A DNA stretch of 64,000 bases from Enterobacter sp. SA187 (GCF_001888805.2 NZ_CP019113.1:1364001-1428000), one strand, 5' to 3'. Shown: positions 16,744 through 25,987, counted from the first letter of the stretch. Notes: generated from the sequence alone by a model not told the origin. Numbers and translations are program-made.

Positions 16744-18237
16744 ATGCAGGGCACAAAAATTCGACTCTTCACTGGCGGCGTGCTGATGATGGTTGCCGCC
16801 AGTCATGTGCAGGCAGATGCGCTCCAGCCCGACCCGGCCTGGCAACAGGGAACGCTGGCAAACGGTTTTCAGTGGCAGGTGTTGTCCACGCCCCAGCGCC
16901 CCAGCGATCGTATCGAAATTCGCCTGTTAATTAATACCGGCTCCCTTACTGAAAGCACCCAGCAGAGCGGCTTCAGCCATTTTATTCCCCGTATTGCGCT
17001 GACGCACAGCGGCGGCCTTGAGCCTGCCCAGGCGCGTTCGCTATGGCAGCAGGGCATCGATCCCAAACGCCCGCTACCGCCCGCGATAGTTTCTTACGAA
17101 TACACGATGTTTAACCTGAGCCTGCCGAATAACCGTAACGATCTGCTGAAAGAGTCGCTGGCTTATCTGGCAGATACCGCAGGCAAACTCACCATCACCC
17201 CGGAAACCGTAAACCACGCTCTCGCCAGCCAGGACATGGTGGCGACCTGGCCGCAGGATACGAAAGACAGCTGGTGGCGTTACCGTCTGAAGGGCTCGTC
17301 TTTGCTGGGCCACGATCCCGCCGACCCGCTCAGGCAGCCGGTGGATACCGAACAGGTGAAGTCGTTCTACCAGAAGTGGTACACCCCGGATGCCATGACG
17401 CTGATCGTGGTGGGCAATATCGACAGCCGCGCCGTTTCCGAACAAATCAACAAAACCTTCGGCGAGCTGAAGGGCAAGCGCAGTACCCCGGCGCCGGTGC
17501 CGACCTTATCGCCGTTACCGCGTGAATCCGTAAGCATTATGAGCGACGCGGTGCGCCAGGATCGACTCTCCATTATGTGGGACACCGCCTGGCAGCCAAT
17601 CCGCGAATCCGCCGTGCTGTTACGCTACTGGCGCGCCGATCTAGCCCGCGAAGCCTTGTTCTGGCATGTGCAGCAGACGCTCAGCAAAAACAACGCTAAA
17701 GACATTGGCCTCGGCTTTGACTGCCGGGTACTGTTCCAGCGCGCCCAGTGCGCGATCAACGTCGAATCCCCGAATGACAAGCTGAACAGCAATCTTGGCG
17801 CTATCGCCCGGGAGCTGGCGAAAGTGCGCGATAACGGCCTGGCGCAGGAAGAGTTCAACGCGCTGGTGGCGCAGAAGAATCTGGAGCTGCAAAAACTGTT
17901 CGCGACCTATGCCCGCACCGATACCGATGTGCTGATCAGCCAGCGTATGCGTTCGCTGCAAAATCAGGTGGTGGATATCGCGCCGGAACAGTATCAGAAG
18001 CTGCGTCAGGATTTCCTGAACAGCCTGACGCTGGAAATGCTGAATCAGGATCTGCGCCAGCAGTTATCACAGGAAATGGCATTGATACTGCTGCAACCTA
18101 AGGGTGAGCAGGAGGTCAATATGAAGGATTTGCAGGCCACCTGGGAAAACATTATGTCTCCCGCCACCCATGCGCCTGTCCCGGTGAATGACGATACGCA
18201 TCAGGACGTGTCGGATATTCCGCCGGCCCAGCGTTAG
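16744..18237 (+). CDS. yhjJ: Periplasmic M16-family peptidase-like protein YhjJ
   Basis: A 497-residue protein (E. coli 498) of the insulinase/M16 zinc-peptidase fold. A signal peptide ends after QADA (about residue 25). The HxxEH zinc motif expected near residue 78 is replaced by H-F-I-P-R in SGFSHFIPRIAL, so classic M16 catalysis is unlikely; E. coli YhjJ shows the same loss. The second domain begins near residue 240. Substrate and role are not known. It is convergent with kdgK across a perfect hairpin. Confidence 0.9.
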   Translation: MQGTKIRLFTGGVLMMVAASHVQADALQPDPAWQQGTLANGFQWQVLSTPQRPSDRIEIRLLINTGSLTESTQQSGFSHFIPRIALTHSGGLEPAQARSLWQQGIDPKRPLPPAIVSYEYTMFNLSLPNNRNDLLKESLAYLADTAGKLTITPETVNHALASQDMVATWPQDTKDSWWRYRLKGSSLLGHDPADPLRQPVDTEQVKSFYQKWYTPDAMTLIVVGNIDSRAVSEQINKTFGELKGKRSTPAPVPTLSPLPRESVSIMSDAVRQDRLSIMWDTAWQPIRESAVLLRYWRADLAREALFWHVQQTLSKNNAKDIGLGFDCRVLFQRAQCAINVESPNDKLNSNLGAIARELAKVRDNGLAQEEFNALVAQKNLELQKLFATYARTDTDVLISQRMRSLQNQVVDIAPEQYQKLRQDFLNSLTLEMLNQDLRQQLSQEMALILLQPKGEQEVNMKDLQATWENIMSPATHAPVPVNDDTHQDVSDIPPAQR

Positions 18238-18243
18238 AAATAA

Positions 18244-18264
18244 CCCTCTCCCCAGGGGAGAGGG
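18244..18264. terminator. Bidirectional hairpin between yhjJ and kdgK
   Basis: CCCTCTCCCC and GGGGAGAGGG form a perfect palindrome with one central A. GATTTATTTTT follows on the plus strand, so it should end yhjJ transcripts; it lies just beyond the kdgK stop on the other strand. Confidence 0.7.
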
Positions 18265-18273
18265 GATTTATTT

Positions 18274-19203
18274 TTACTGCGGCATCGCCTCGCGCGGAAT
18301 AATCGCGCCGCGATACTGGATCACCGTACTGGCCGTCAGATGCCCGCGTCTGGCGGCAGCTTCCGCATCGCCGCCCGTCAGACGCACCGCCAGATAGCCT
18401 GCGCTGAACGAATCGCCCGCCGCGGTGGTATCAATCACTTTCTCTTTTGGCAGTTTCACCGCCGGTACATCAATCACCGCTTCTCCGGCGACCGACACCA
18501 GGCAGGACTCTGCACCTCGTTTCACCACCACTTCCGTCACACCCGCCGCATGGGTACGGGCGATGACGTCTTCAACCGGCTGCTGTCCCCACAGGGCGTC
18601 TTCATCATCCAGCGTCAGGAAGGCGATGTCGGTGCACTCCAGCATCTGCTGGTACACCTGCTGCGTCTCTTCTTTGCTGGCCCACAGGCGCGGACGATAG
18701 TTGTTATCGAAAATCACTTTACCGCCGTTGGCGCGGCATTCACGCAGCAACGACAGCAGTTTGTCACGGCTGGCCGGGCTTAAGATGGCAAGGCTGATAC
18801 CGCTCAGATACAGGTAATCAAAGGTTGCCAGCTCTTCGCAGATGGCGGCAGACTGTTCGCTTTCCAGCCAGAATTTTGCCGCCGCTTCGTTACGCCAGTA
18901 ATAGAAGGTGCGTTCGCCGGTGCTGTCGGTTTCGATGTAATAAAGACCCGGCAGGCGGTTTTCCATGCGCTGCGTCAGATCCGTATCCACCTTTTCACTC
19001 TGCCAGGCGTCCAGCATCTGCTGGCTGAAATTGTCCGTGCCGAGGGCGGTAACGTAGTGCACCGTCAGCGCTTCCGGAGCGACCTGGCGGGCGATATAAA
19101 CCGAAGTATTTAAGGTATCGCCACCAAAGCCACGGTTAACTTCGGAGCCTTTTTGTGACAGTTCAATCATGCATTCGCCAATGACGGCAATTTTCCTGGA
19201 CAT
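18274..19203 (-). CDS. kdgK: 2-dehydro-3-deoxygluconokinase KdgK
   Basis: A 309-residue PfkB-family cytoplasmic kinase that phosphorylates KDG to KDPG in hexuronate and pectin breakdown. The length equals E. coli KdgK when translation starts at MSRKIAVIGECMIELS; an ATG 60 nt further upstream is not supported. N-terminal GFGGDTLNTSVYIAR (substrate side) and C-terminal DTTAAGDSFSAGYLA (anion hole and catalytic Asp) are the PfkB signatures. It diverges from pdeH, with a KdgR-like operator upstream. Confidence 0.96.
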   Translation of the reverse strand: MSRKIAVIGECMIELSQKGSEVNRGFGGDTLNTSVYIARQVAPEALTVHYVTALGTDNFSQQMLDAWQSEKVDTDLTQRMENRLPGLYYIETDSTGERTFYYWRNEAAAKFWLESEQSAAICEELATFDYLYLSGISLAILSPASRDKLLSLLRECRANGGKVIFDNNYRPRLWASKEETQQVYQQMLECTDIAFLTLDDEDALWGQQPVEDVIARTHAAGVTEVVVKRGAESCLVSVAGEAVIDVPAVKLPKEKVIDTTAAGDSFSAGYLAVRLTGGDAEAAARRGHLTASTVIQYRGAIIPREAMPQ

Positions 19204-19269
19204 AGTCGTAACCTGAATCGGAGTGATGGACAGTAGTTTGCGTTGCGGGTGTTTCATGGTCAATCATAT

Positions 19270-19284
19270 TAAAACAACGTTCCA
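19270..19284 (-). promoter_or_regulatory. Putative KdgR operator upstream of kdgK
   Basis: Read on the minus strand, TGGAACGTTGTTTTA fits the pectin-regulator consensus TRAAAYRNYRTTTYA with one mismatch. It lies 67 bp before the kdgK start, where a repressor of kdgK would act. KdgR control of kdgK is known in E. coli and Dickeya; binding here is inferred. Confidence 0.5.
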
Positions 19285-19358
19285 TAAATTTTTTGAGCTG
19301 GCGCGTATAACGTGCAGATTCTGCTGCCTGATTTTCCATATTGCCTTTTAAGTGAACA

Positions 19359-19385
19359 TAAAGTTCTGTCCCTCCCCGCCGATAA
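19359..19385 (+). promoter_or_regulatory. Sigma-28 (FliA) flagellar promoter of pdeH
   Basis: TAAAGTTC at 19359-19366 and GCCGATAA at 19378-19385 are separated by 11 bp. This matches the FliA consensus TAAAGTTT-N11-GCCGATAA except for one base. Transcription would start near 19392, about 47 nt before the pdeH start. E. coli yhjH is a known class III flagellar gene. Confidence 0.9.
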
Positions 19386-19438
19386 CTCAAGGACGAGTTC
19401 CGACAGGCCACTCACTCAATCAACAGGACAGACTGATA

Positions 19439-20209
19439 ATGAAGTTAAAGCAGGTTATCCAGCGGCTAAACATTCCGGAGGCGAGCATTGAAAGCTTGCA
19501 GGAGCGACGGTACTGGTTGCAGTGCGAACGTGCTTATACTTATCAGCCGATCTACAAAACCGATGGCCATCTGATGGCGATTGAGGTCCTGACCATCGTC
19601 ACGCATCCATCCGATCCCACACAACGCATTGCGCCCGATCGTTACTTCGCGGAAGTGGCGGTGCGTCAGCGTGTTGACGTGGTGGAGGAGCAGATCACGC
19701 TGCTCGCCCGTCAGCATGATTTTTTTATGCGGCACGGCATTCTGGCATCGGTGAACGTCGACGGGCCGACGCTGCTGGCGATGCGCCAGCATGAATCGTT
19801 GATCGATCTGATTAACACGCTGCCGTGGCTGCGTTTCGAGCTGGTGGAGCATATCCGCCTGCCGGATGACGTCTCCTTTGCGGCAATCTGTGAGATTTGC
19901 CCGCTGTGGCTGGATGATTTCGGCACCGGCATGGCCAACTTCTCGGCGCTGAGCGAAGTGCGTTACGACTACATTAAAGTCGCCCGCGATCTGTTCATCA
20001 TGCTGCGTCAGACCCCGGAAGGCCGCAATCTGTTCACGCAGTTGCTGCAACTGATGAACCACTATTGTCAGGGCGTGATCGTGGAAGGTATTGAAACGCT
20101 GGAAGAGTGGCGCGACGTACAGGCCTCCCCTGCGGCAGCGGCGCAGGGCTATTTCCTCTCCCGTCCGGTTCCACTGGAAAATCTGCATCGTGTGATCCTG
20201 GCCCTGTGA
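19439..20209 (+). CDS. pdeH: c-di-GMP phosphodiesterase PdeH
   Basis: A 256-residue stand-alone EAL-domain protein, orthologous to E. coli PdeH (YhjH), the main c-di-GMP-degrading enzyme that keeps swimming cells motile. The EAL core is present as AIEVLTIV (E of EVL), FELVEHIRL, WLDDFGTGMANFSAL, DYIKVARDLF and VEGIET. AGGA lies 10 nt before ATG 19439; an upstream in-frame ATG at 19352 falls ahead of the flagellar promoter and is not used. By lowering c-di-GMP it should oppose BcsA/BcsE-dependent cellulose production encoded nearby. Confidence 0.95.
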   Translation: MKLKQVIQRLNIPEASIESLQERRYWLQCERAYTYQPIYKTDGHLMAIEVLTIVTHPSDPTQRIAPDRYFAEVAVRQRVDVVEEQITLLARQHDFFMRHGILASVNVDGPTLLAMRQHESLIDLINTLPWLRFELVEHIRLPDDVSFAAICEICPLWLDDFGTGMANFSALSEVRYDYIKVARDLFIMLRQTPEGRNLFTQLLQLMNHYCQGVIVEGIETLEEWRDVQASPAAAAQGYFLSRPVPLENLHRVILAL

Positions 20210-20309
20210 TGCTGGCGGTAATATCCCGCTGATTACGCAGTCATTCTGCCCTTTTTGTCAGCCTCAGCTATCTTTAAAAGAGGCAGGAAAAGACAGGAAG
20301 GAAGCAGGA

Positions 20310-22370
20310 ATGACTAAAACAGGCAAAATTATAACCGCCGTCATTGGAACCCTCGTATTGTTGATCGTCATTGCGATCATCGTCATTGCGACATTTGACT
20401 GGAACCGGCTCAAGCCCACCATTAACGAAAAAGTCTCAACCGAGCTGAACCGTCCCTTTGCCATTCGCGGCGATCTTGGCGTGGTGTGGGAGCGCCAGAA
20501 ACAGGAAACCGGCTGGCGCAGCTGGATCCCCTGGCCGCATGTGCACGCGGAAGACGTGGTACTCGGCAACCCTCCTGATATTCCTGCTGTCACCATGGTG
20601 CATTTGCCGCGCGTTGAAGCGACGCTCGCGCCGCTGGCGCTGCTCACCAAGACCGTTTACCTGCCGTGGATCAAATTCCAGCAGCCGGACGCGAGGCTGA
20701 TCCGCCTTTCGGAAAAAAACAATAACTGGACCTTCAATCTTGCCAGCGACGACAAGCCAAAAGATGAAAACGCGCAGCCATCGTCGTGGTCATTCCAGCT
20801 GGACAACATTCTTTTCGATCGTGGCCGCATTGATATTGACGATAAGGTCAGCCGCGCGGACATTGAGATCCTTGTCGATCCGCTGGGCAAACCGCTGCCT
20901 TTCAGTGAAGTCACCGGATCGGATAAAGACAAAAACGCCAAAGTCGGCGACTACGTGTTCGGCCTGAAGGCCAAAGGACGCTACAACGGACAGCCGCTGA
21001 CCGGCAGCGGTAAGATCGGCGGTATGCTGGCGCTGAAAAGCGAAGGCACGCCGTTCCCGGTGCAGGCGGATTTCCGTTCCGGCAATACCCGCGTGGCTTT
21101 TGTCGGTACGGTGAGCGATCCGATGAAAATGGGCGGCGTCGATCTGAAACTGAAATTCGCCGGGGATTCCCTGGGCGAGCTGTACGATCTCACCGGCGTC
21201 CTGCTGCCGGACACCCCGCCGTTTGAAACCGACGGCCGTCTGGTGGCAAAAATCGACGCTGAAAAAACCTCGGTTTACGATTATCGCAACTTTAATGGTC
21301 GCATCGGCGACAGCGACATTCACGGCTCGCTGACTTACACCACCGGCAAACCGCGTCCGAAACTGGAAGGCGATCTGGAATCCCGCCAGCTGCGTCTGGC
21401 GGATCTGGGGCCGCTGATCGGGGTTGATACCGGTAAAGGCGCAGAGCAGTCAAAACGCTCGGAAGAGAAAAAAGGCGAGAAAACTAACCAGCCGGCGGGC
21501 AAAGTGCTGCCCTATGACCGCTTCGAAACCGACAAGTGGGACGTGATGGACGCCGATGTGCGCTTCAAAGGGCGTCGCATTGAGCACGGCAGTTCGCTGC
21601 CATTGAGCGATCTTTCCACGCATATCATCCTTAAAAACGCCGATCTGCGTTTGCAGCCGCTGAAGTTCGGCATGGCGGGCGGCACCATCAATTCCAATAT
21701 CCACCTGGAAGGCGATAAAAAGCCGATGCAGGGGCGGGCGGATATTCAGGCGCGTCGTCTGAAGCTGAAAGAGCTGATGCCGGATGTGGAGCTGATGCAG
21801 AAAACCATTGGCGAGATGAACGGCGACGCGGAATTCCGCGGCACCGGCAACTCCATCGCCGCGCTGCTCGGCACCAGCAACGGTAATCTCAAGCTGCTGA
21901 TGAACGACGGCGTCATCAGCCGTAACCTGATGGAAATTCTCGGGCTGAACGTCGGTAACTTTATTGTCGGGCAGATCTTTGGCGACGACGAAGTGCGGGT
22001 GAACTGTGCGGCGGCGAACATGGATCTGGTTAACGGCGTGGCGCGCCCGAGTATTTTCGCCTTCGATACGGAAAACGCCATTATCAACGTTACCGGCACC
22101 GCCAGCATGGCGTCTGAACAGCTGGATCTGACCATCAATCCGGAAAGTAAGGGCATACGTATCGTCACGCTGCGATCGCCGCTGTACGTGCGCGGCTCGT
22201 TCAAAGATCCGCAGGCGGGCGTGAAGGCTGGTCCGCTGATCGCCCGTGGTGCGGTCGCCGCCGCGCTGGCCACGCTGGTGACGCCAGCCGCTGCGCTGCT
22301 GGCGCTGATCTCCCCGTCGGAAGGTCAGGAAAACCAGTGCAGTAATATTCTTTCGCAGATGAAACGCTAA
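20310..22370 (+). CDS. yhjG: AsmA-family protein YhjG
   Basis: A 686-residue protein, identical in length to E. coli YhjG. An N-terminal membrane helix (about residues 7-28) precedes a long, mostly beta periplasmic domain that includes FDWNRLKPTINEKVSTELNRPF at its start. The C-terminal AsmA-like region contains KAGPLIARGAVAAALATLVTP. AsmA-type proteins are thought to act in envelope lipid transport and outer-membrane homeostasis; the specific role of YhjG is not settled. It is the last gene of the block syntenic with the E. coli yhj region. In E. coli the next gene is yhjE; here a regulator of an accessory operon follows. Confidence 0.92.
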   Translation: MTKTGKIITAVIGTLVLLIVIAIIVIATFDWNRLKPTINEKVSTELNRPFAIRGDLGVVWERQKQETGWRSWIPWPHVHAEDVVLGNPPDIPAVTMVHLPRVEATLAPLALLTKTVYLPWIKFQQPDARLIRLSEKNNNWTFNLASDDKPKDENAQPSSWSFQLDNILFDRGRIDIDDKVSRADIEILVDPLGKPLPFSEVTGSDKDKNAKVGDYVFGLKAKGRYNGQPLTGSGKIGGMLALKSEGTPFPVQADFRSGNTRVAFVGTVSDPMKMGGVDLKLKFAGDSLGELYDLTGVLLPDTPPFETDGRLVAKIDAEKTSVYDYRNFNGRIGDSDIHGSLTYTTGKPRPKLEGDLESRQLRLADLGPLIGVDTGKGAEQSKRSEEKKGEKTNQPAGKVLPYDRFETDKWDVMDADVRFKGRRIEHGSSLPLSDLSTHIILKNADLRLQPLKFGMAGGTINSNIHLEGDKKPMQGRADIQARRLKLKELMPDVELMQKTIGEMNGDAEFRGTGNSIAALLGTSNGNLKLLMNDGVISRNLMEILGLNVGNFIVGQIFGDDEVRVNCAAANMDLVNGVARPSIFAFDTENAIINVTGTASMASEQLDLTINPESKGIRIVTLRSPLYVRGSFKDPQAGVKAGPLIARGAVAAALATLVTPAAALLALISPSEGQENQCSNILSQMKR

Positions 22371-22376
22371 GAAAGT

Positions 22377-22400
22377 CCCCTTTCCCGCCAGGGGAAGGGG
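22377..22400. terminator. Bidirectional hairpin between yhjG and the DeoR-type gene
   Basis: CCCCTTTCCC (22377-22386) pairs with GGGGAAGGGG (22391-22400) with one U-G pair and a GCCA loop. It fills the space between the two convergent stop codons. Confidence 0.6.
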
Positions 22401-23159
22401 TTATTCGCGGCACAGCCATTGCGTTGCGCCCTGAGTAATGAGCGCCGATTGCCGCGGCGTCGGCGGTCGGTCGCTGACCACAAAATCGAAGTCTGACAGG
22501 GTGCCGTTCTGGCAGACGGCGGTGCGGCCAAACTTACTGCTGTCCACCACCAGCACGGTTAACGCCGCGCTCGCCACCAGCGCATGACGCGCGGCCACCT
22601 CATCATCGTTAAAATCGAACAGCTCCCCCGCGTCACTGAGTCCGCCAACGGATACCACGCCCATATCCACCCGGTAGCGGCTAAAAAAGGCCAGCGCATC
22701 GCCGCCAATCACATCTAAATCACGCTTACGAATTCGCCCCCCGGCAATTGTCAGCGCGCACTGTTCCCGCTGACTGAGCGGCAACGCGGCGTGCAGATTA
22801 TTGGTGAACACCGCCAGACGGGAATCAGCGGGCAGCGCATGGGCCACCATTTCCACCGTTGTGCCGGTGCCAAGAAAACAGCTTTGCCAGCGGCTCAGCA
22901 GTTGCGCAGTGCGCTCGCCGATCCAGCGCTTACCGCTAATATTCACAATCTCCCGCTGCTGATAACCAATATTTTCGCGCGCGAAAGGGGCGACCACACC
23001 GTGACGGCGCAGCAGCAAACCCTGCGAGGTGAGCGTGCGCAAATCGCTGCGTACCGTTTGCAGCGATACGCCAAAGTAGTGGGCCAGCTGTTCAATGCTG
23101 ATTTCGCCGCGCCCGGTGACCAGTTCAACGATGGCAGTCCGGCGGATTTCTGGAGTCAT
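22401..23159 (-). CDS. DeoR/GlpR-family transcriptional regulator
   Basis: A 252-residue regulator with an N-terminal DeoR helix-turn-helix (IEQLAHYFGVSLQTVRSDLRTL, about residues 21-42) and a C-terminal sugar-isomerase-like sensor domain (FLGTGTTVEMVAHAL near 95-110; VVDSSKFGRTAV near 203-214). Such proteins normally repress nearby catabolic operons and respond to a phosphorylated metabolite. The ATG at 23159 has AAGGAAAG ideally placed; an upstream in-frame ATG at 23189 does not. It diverges from the ABC transporter/phosphohydrolase operon, which is its probable target. I do not recognise a named orthologue. Confidence 0.88.
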   Translation of the reverse strand: MTPEIRRTAIVELVTGRGEISIEQLAHYFGVSLQTVRSDLRTLTSQGLLLRRHGVVAPFARENIGYQQREIVNISGKRWIGERTAQLLSRWQSCFLGTGTTVEMVAHALPADSRLAVFTNNLHAALPLSQREQCALTIAGGRIRKRDLDVIGGDALAFFSRYRVDMGVVSVGGLSDAGELFDFNDDEVAARHALVASAALTVLVVDSSKFGRTAVCQNGTLSDFDFVVSDRPPTPRQSALITQGATQWLCRE

Positions 23160-23293
23160 CTCACTTTCCTTCAATACGATTTCCCACAAGGTTACCGCGC
23201 CAATATGAAAATATTACTACGAAAGGAGATGGTCATATTTTTGTCAGATTGGCCTGTTTTAATCATCACAACGAAAACCGAGGGGAAACGGAA
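23160..23293. promoter_or_regulatory. Divergent control region of the DeoR gene and importer operon
   Basis: This 134 bp gap is AT-rich compared with its neighbours. It contains repeated GAAA-type words (TGAAAAT, CGAAAGG, CGAAAAC) that could be regulator contacts. I could not assign -35/-10 boxes with confidence. Confidence 0.4.
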
Positions 23294-24271
23294 ATGAGTA
23301 AAAAATTAGCGCTGGCGGCCGTTGTACTGGCAACACTGAGCGGACAGGCACTGGCAAAAAGCACGCTCACGCTCTACACCAGCCAGCCGAGTGAAGACGC
23401 GCAAATGACGGTCAATGCGTTTGAGAAAGCGCACCCGGATATTGAAGTGAAATGGATCCGCGACGGAACCACCAAACTGACCGCGCGCTTACAGGCGGAG
23501 ATGGCGGCAGGCGGCGACGCGCCGGATGTGCTGCTCATCGCTGACAGTGTAACCATGGAATCCCTAAAGCAGCAGGATTTGCTGGCGGCCTATCACTCCC
23601 CGGAAGCCAGTCGCTATGACGCGCAGCTGTATGATAAAGCGGGCTTTTACTACGGCACCAAACTCATCACTACCGGCATCGCTTATCACACCAAAGCGCC
23701 AGTCAAACCCTCATCCTGGCAGGATCTGCTGAAGCCGGAGCTGAAAAATATGACCACGCTGCCCAGCCCGCTTTACTCCGGCGCGGCGCAAATCCATATG
23801 GCCGCATTGATGAACACCCCGCAGCTGGGCTGGGCCTATTACGAAAAACTGAAAGCCAACGGCGCGATGCCGCAGAGCGGTAACGGGGCGGTGATGAGCG
23901 CCATCACCTCCGGCAACAAAGCCTACGGCGTGCTGGTGGATTACATGGCGATCCGCGAGAAAGCAAAAGGCGCGCCTATTGATTTCGTCTTCCCGTCGGA
24001 AGGCGTCAGCATGGTCACCGAGCCGGTGGCGGTGATGAAGAGCGCCAAAAATCCGCAGGCGGCGCACGCCTTTATTGATTTCGTTCTCTCCGACGCGGGG
24101 CAGCGACTGGTGCTGCAACAGGGCTATCTGCCTGCGGACGCCCGCCTGCCGGTACCCGCCGGTTTCCCGCCGCGCGACAGCATCAAACTGATGCCGTTCG
24201 ATGCCGCCAGAGCGCTGGCCGACGCGGAGCCGAACAAAAAACGCTTCAGCGATCTGTTTGGCAGCAAATAA
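23294..24271 (+). CDS. ABC transporter periplasmic binding protein (AfuA/FbpA/PhnS-like)
   Basis: A 325-residue exported solute-binding protein. The signal peptide MSKKLALAAVVLATLSGQALA is followed by STLTLYTSQPSEDAQ, typical of the group that binds ferric iron, 2-aminoethylphosphonate or sugar phosphates. RDGTTKLTARLQAEMAAGG and DVLLIADSVTMESL are family-like stretches. The start at 23294 has GGGGAAA upstream; an earlier in-frame ATG at 23249 would disrupt the signal peptide. The ligand cannot be read from sequence. Co-transcription with three phosphohydrolase genes favours a phosphorylated organic compound over iron. The permease gene follows after 3 bp. Confidence 0.9.
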   Translation: MSKKLALAAVVLATLSGQALAKSTLTLYTSQPSEDAQMTVNAFEKAHPDIEVKWIRDGTTKLTARLQAEMAAGGDAPDVLLIADSVTMESLKQQDLLAAYHSPEASRYDAQLYDKAGFYYGTKLITTGIAYHTKAPVKPSSWQDLLKPELKNMTTLPSPLYSGAAQIHMAALMNTPQLGWAYYEKLKANGAMPQSGNGAVMSAITSGNKAYGVLVDYMAIREKAKGAPIDFVFPSEGVSMVTEPVAVMKSAKNPQAAHAFIDFVLSDAGQRLVLQQGYLPADARLPVPAGFPPRDSIKLMPFDAARALADAEPNKKRFSDLFGSK

Positions 24272-24274
24272 CCG

Positions 24275-25987
24275 ATGAGCATCATGACCCTTCGTCAACC
24301 GACCAGCAGCGGCCCGCCGAAAGGGCTGCTGTGGTTATTGCTGTGCATTGTGGCGCTGCTGAGCCTGTTGCCCAGCCTGCGTCTGTTAATGGCCGCGCTG
24401 CTGGACTGGCAGCAGGGCAGCAACAGCAGTTTAGGCCGCGTGCTGAGCAATCCATCGACCTGGACGGCGCTCTATAACAGCCTCTATACCAGCGGGCTTG
24501 GCACGCTGTTGTCGTTGCTGCTGGGCAGTCTGTTCGCCTTTTGTCTGGCGCTGACCAACATCCGCCTGAAACAGATGTGGGTGTTCCTGTTTATGCTGCC
24601 GATGATGATCCCGCCGCAGGTGACGGCGCTCAGCTGGCTGCAACTCTTTGGCCCCGGCAGCATTCTGCTGAACAGCATTGGCCTTGCGCCGTCGTTCGGC
24701 AGCCCGAATCCGCTCTATTCCGCCGAAGGTATCGCCCTGCTGCTGGGGATCCAGCATGCGCCTCTGGTCTTTCTGGCGCTGCGCACCCAGTTGCAGTGTC
24801 TGCCCAAAGAGCAGATCGAGGCCGCACGGCTGAACGGCGCGTCGCTGTGGCGCGTGTTCGTCGATATTGTGCTACCGCTGTGCCGCACCGCGCTGTGGGC
24901 GGGGGCGGCGATTGCCTTTGTTTCCGCGCTCGGCAACTTCGGCATTCCGGCGATGCTCGGTATTCCCATCTCGTATTTCGTACTGCCGATCCAGATTTAC
25001 CAGACGCTCTCCAGCTTCGGCCCGTCAATGCTCAGTGACGTGGCGGCGCTGTCGGTGCTGATGGGCGTGCTGGCGATTGGCATTGTGTCCTTACAGGGCG
25101 TGATGCAGCGACGCCACGCGCTGCCGTTGATCGGCATGGCGGGGCGGTCGCTGGATTTCCAGCTGGGTAAATGGCGGCTGGCGACGGAATCGCTGCTGGC
25201 GGTGGTGCTGTTCGCCATTTTGCTGCTGCCGCTGCTGGCGCTGATCGCCACCTCACTGGTGCCGACTCTCGGCGTACCGCTCAATAGCCAAACCCTGACG
25301 TTCGCCGCCTGGCATGCGATGTTCGATAACCAGAGCGCCACCTGGCGCGCGCTCACCAACAGTATGGTGCTGTCGGTTTCCGCCGCGCTGCTGCTGATGC
25401 TGATCGCCCTGCCGCTGGCCTGGCTGCTGGTGCGCTACGCCAGTCGCCCGCTGCGCTGGCTGCAAAACGCCATCGATATTCCCTACACCCTGCCGGGCGT
25501 GGTGCTGGCGATCGCCATTATCCTGCTGTTCTCGCGCCCGCTGCCGCTGCTTAACGTCAGCCTCAGCGGTACGCTGATGATCATCTTCATCGCCTATCTG
25601 GCGCGCTTTCTCACCGTCTGCCTGAAACCGGTGCATAACAGCATGCTGCAACTGGATCCGGCGATGGAGGAGGCCGCCAGCCTCGCCGGCGCGAATTTTT
25701 CCCAGCGTCTGCGCCATATTGTGCTGCCGTTGCTGGCCCCGGCCGCCTTTGCCGGCGCGCTGCTGGTCTTTCTCACCGCCGTGAATGAACTCACCGTTTC
25801 GGCGCTGCTGTGGAGCGCAGGCAAGGAGACCATCGGCGTGGTGATTTTCAACCTCGATGAGAGCGGCAATAAAGTGCTGGCGTCGGCGGTGTCGGTGCTG
25901 GTGGTGGCGCTGGTGACCTGTGTGATGTTGTTATTAAGCGGCCTGGGTCGCTATCTTCCCAAAGGAGTTATCCCGTGGCAGAACTGA
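24275..25987 (+). CDS. ABC transporter permease, two fused membrane domains
   Basis: A 570-residue inner-membrane protein made of two binding-protein-dependent permease units in one chain, as in AfuB/FbpB-type importers. The two EAA loops that contact the ATPase are visible: EQIEAARLNGASLWRVF with DIVLPLC in the first half (about residues 170-195) and EEAASLAGANFSQRLRHIVLPLL in the second (about 465-487). Around twelve hydrophobic helices are predicted. The first ATG lies 3 bp after the binding-protein gene and lacks a clear Shine-Dalgarno; a second ATG nine bases on is an alternative. It overlaps the ATPase gene by 13 nt. Confidence 0.9.
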   Translation: MSIMTLRQPTSSGPPKGLLWLLLCIVALLSLLPSLRLLMAALLDWQQGSNSSLGRVLSNPSTWTALYNSLYTSGLGTLLSLLLGSLFAFCLALTNIRLKQMWVFLFMLPMMIPPQVTALSWLQLFGPGSILLNSIGLAPSFGSPNPLYSAEGIALLLGIQHAPLVFLALRTQLQCLPKEQIEAARLNGASLWRVFVDIVLPLCRTALWAGAAIAFVSALGNFGIPAMLGIPISYFVLPIQIYQTLSSFGPSMLSDVAALSVLMGVLAIGIVSLQGVMQRRHALPLIGMAGRSLDFQLGKWRLATESLLAVVLFAILLLPLLALIATSLVPTLGVPLNSQTLTFAAWHAMFDNQSATWRALTNSMVLSVSAALLLMLIALPLAWLLVRYASRPLRWLQNAIDIPYTLPGVVLAIAIILLFSRPLPLLNVSLSGTLMIIFIAYLARFLTVCLKPVHNSMLQLDPAMEEAASLAGANFSQRLRHIVLPLLAPAAFAGALLVFLTAVNELTVSALLWSAGKETIGVVIFNLDESGNKVLASAVSVLVVALVTCVMLLLSGLGRYLPKGVIPWQN

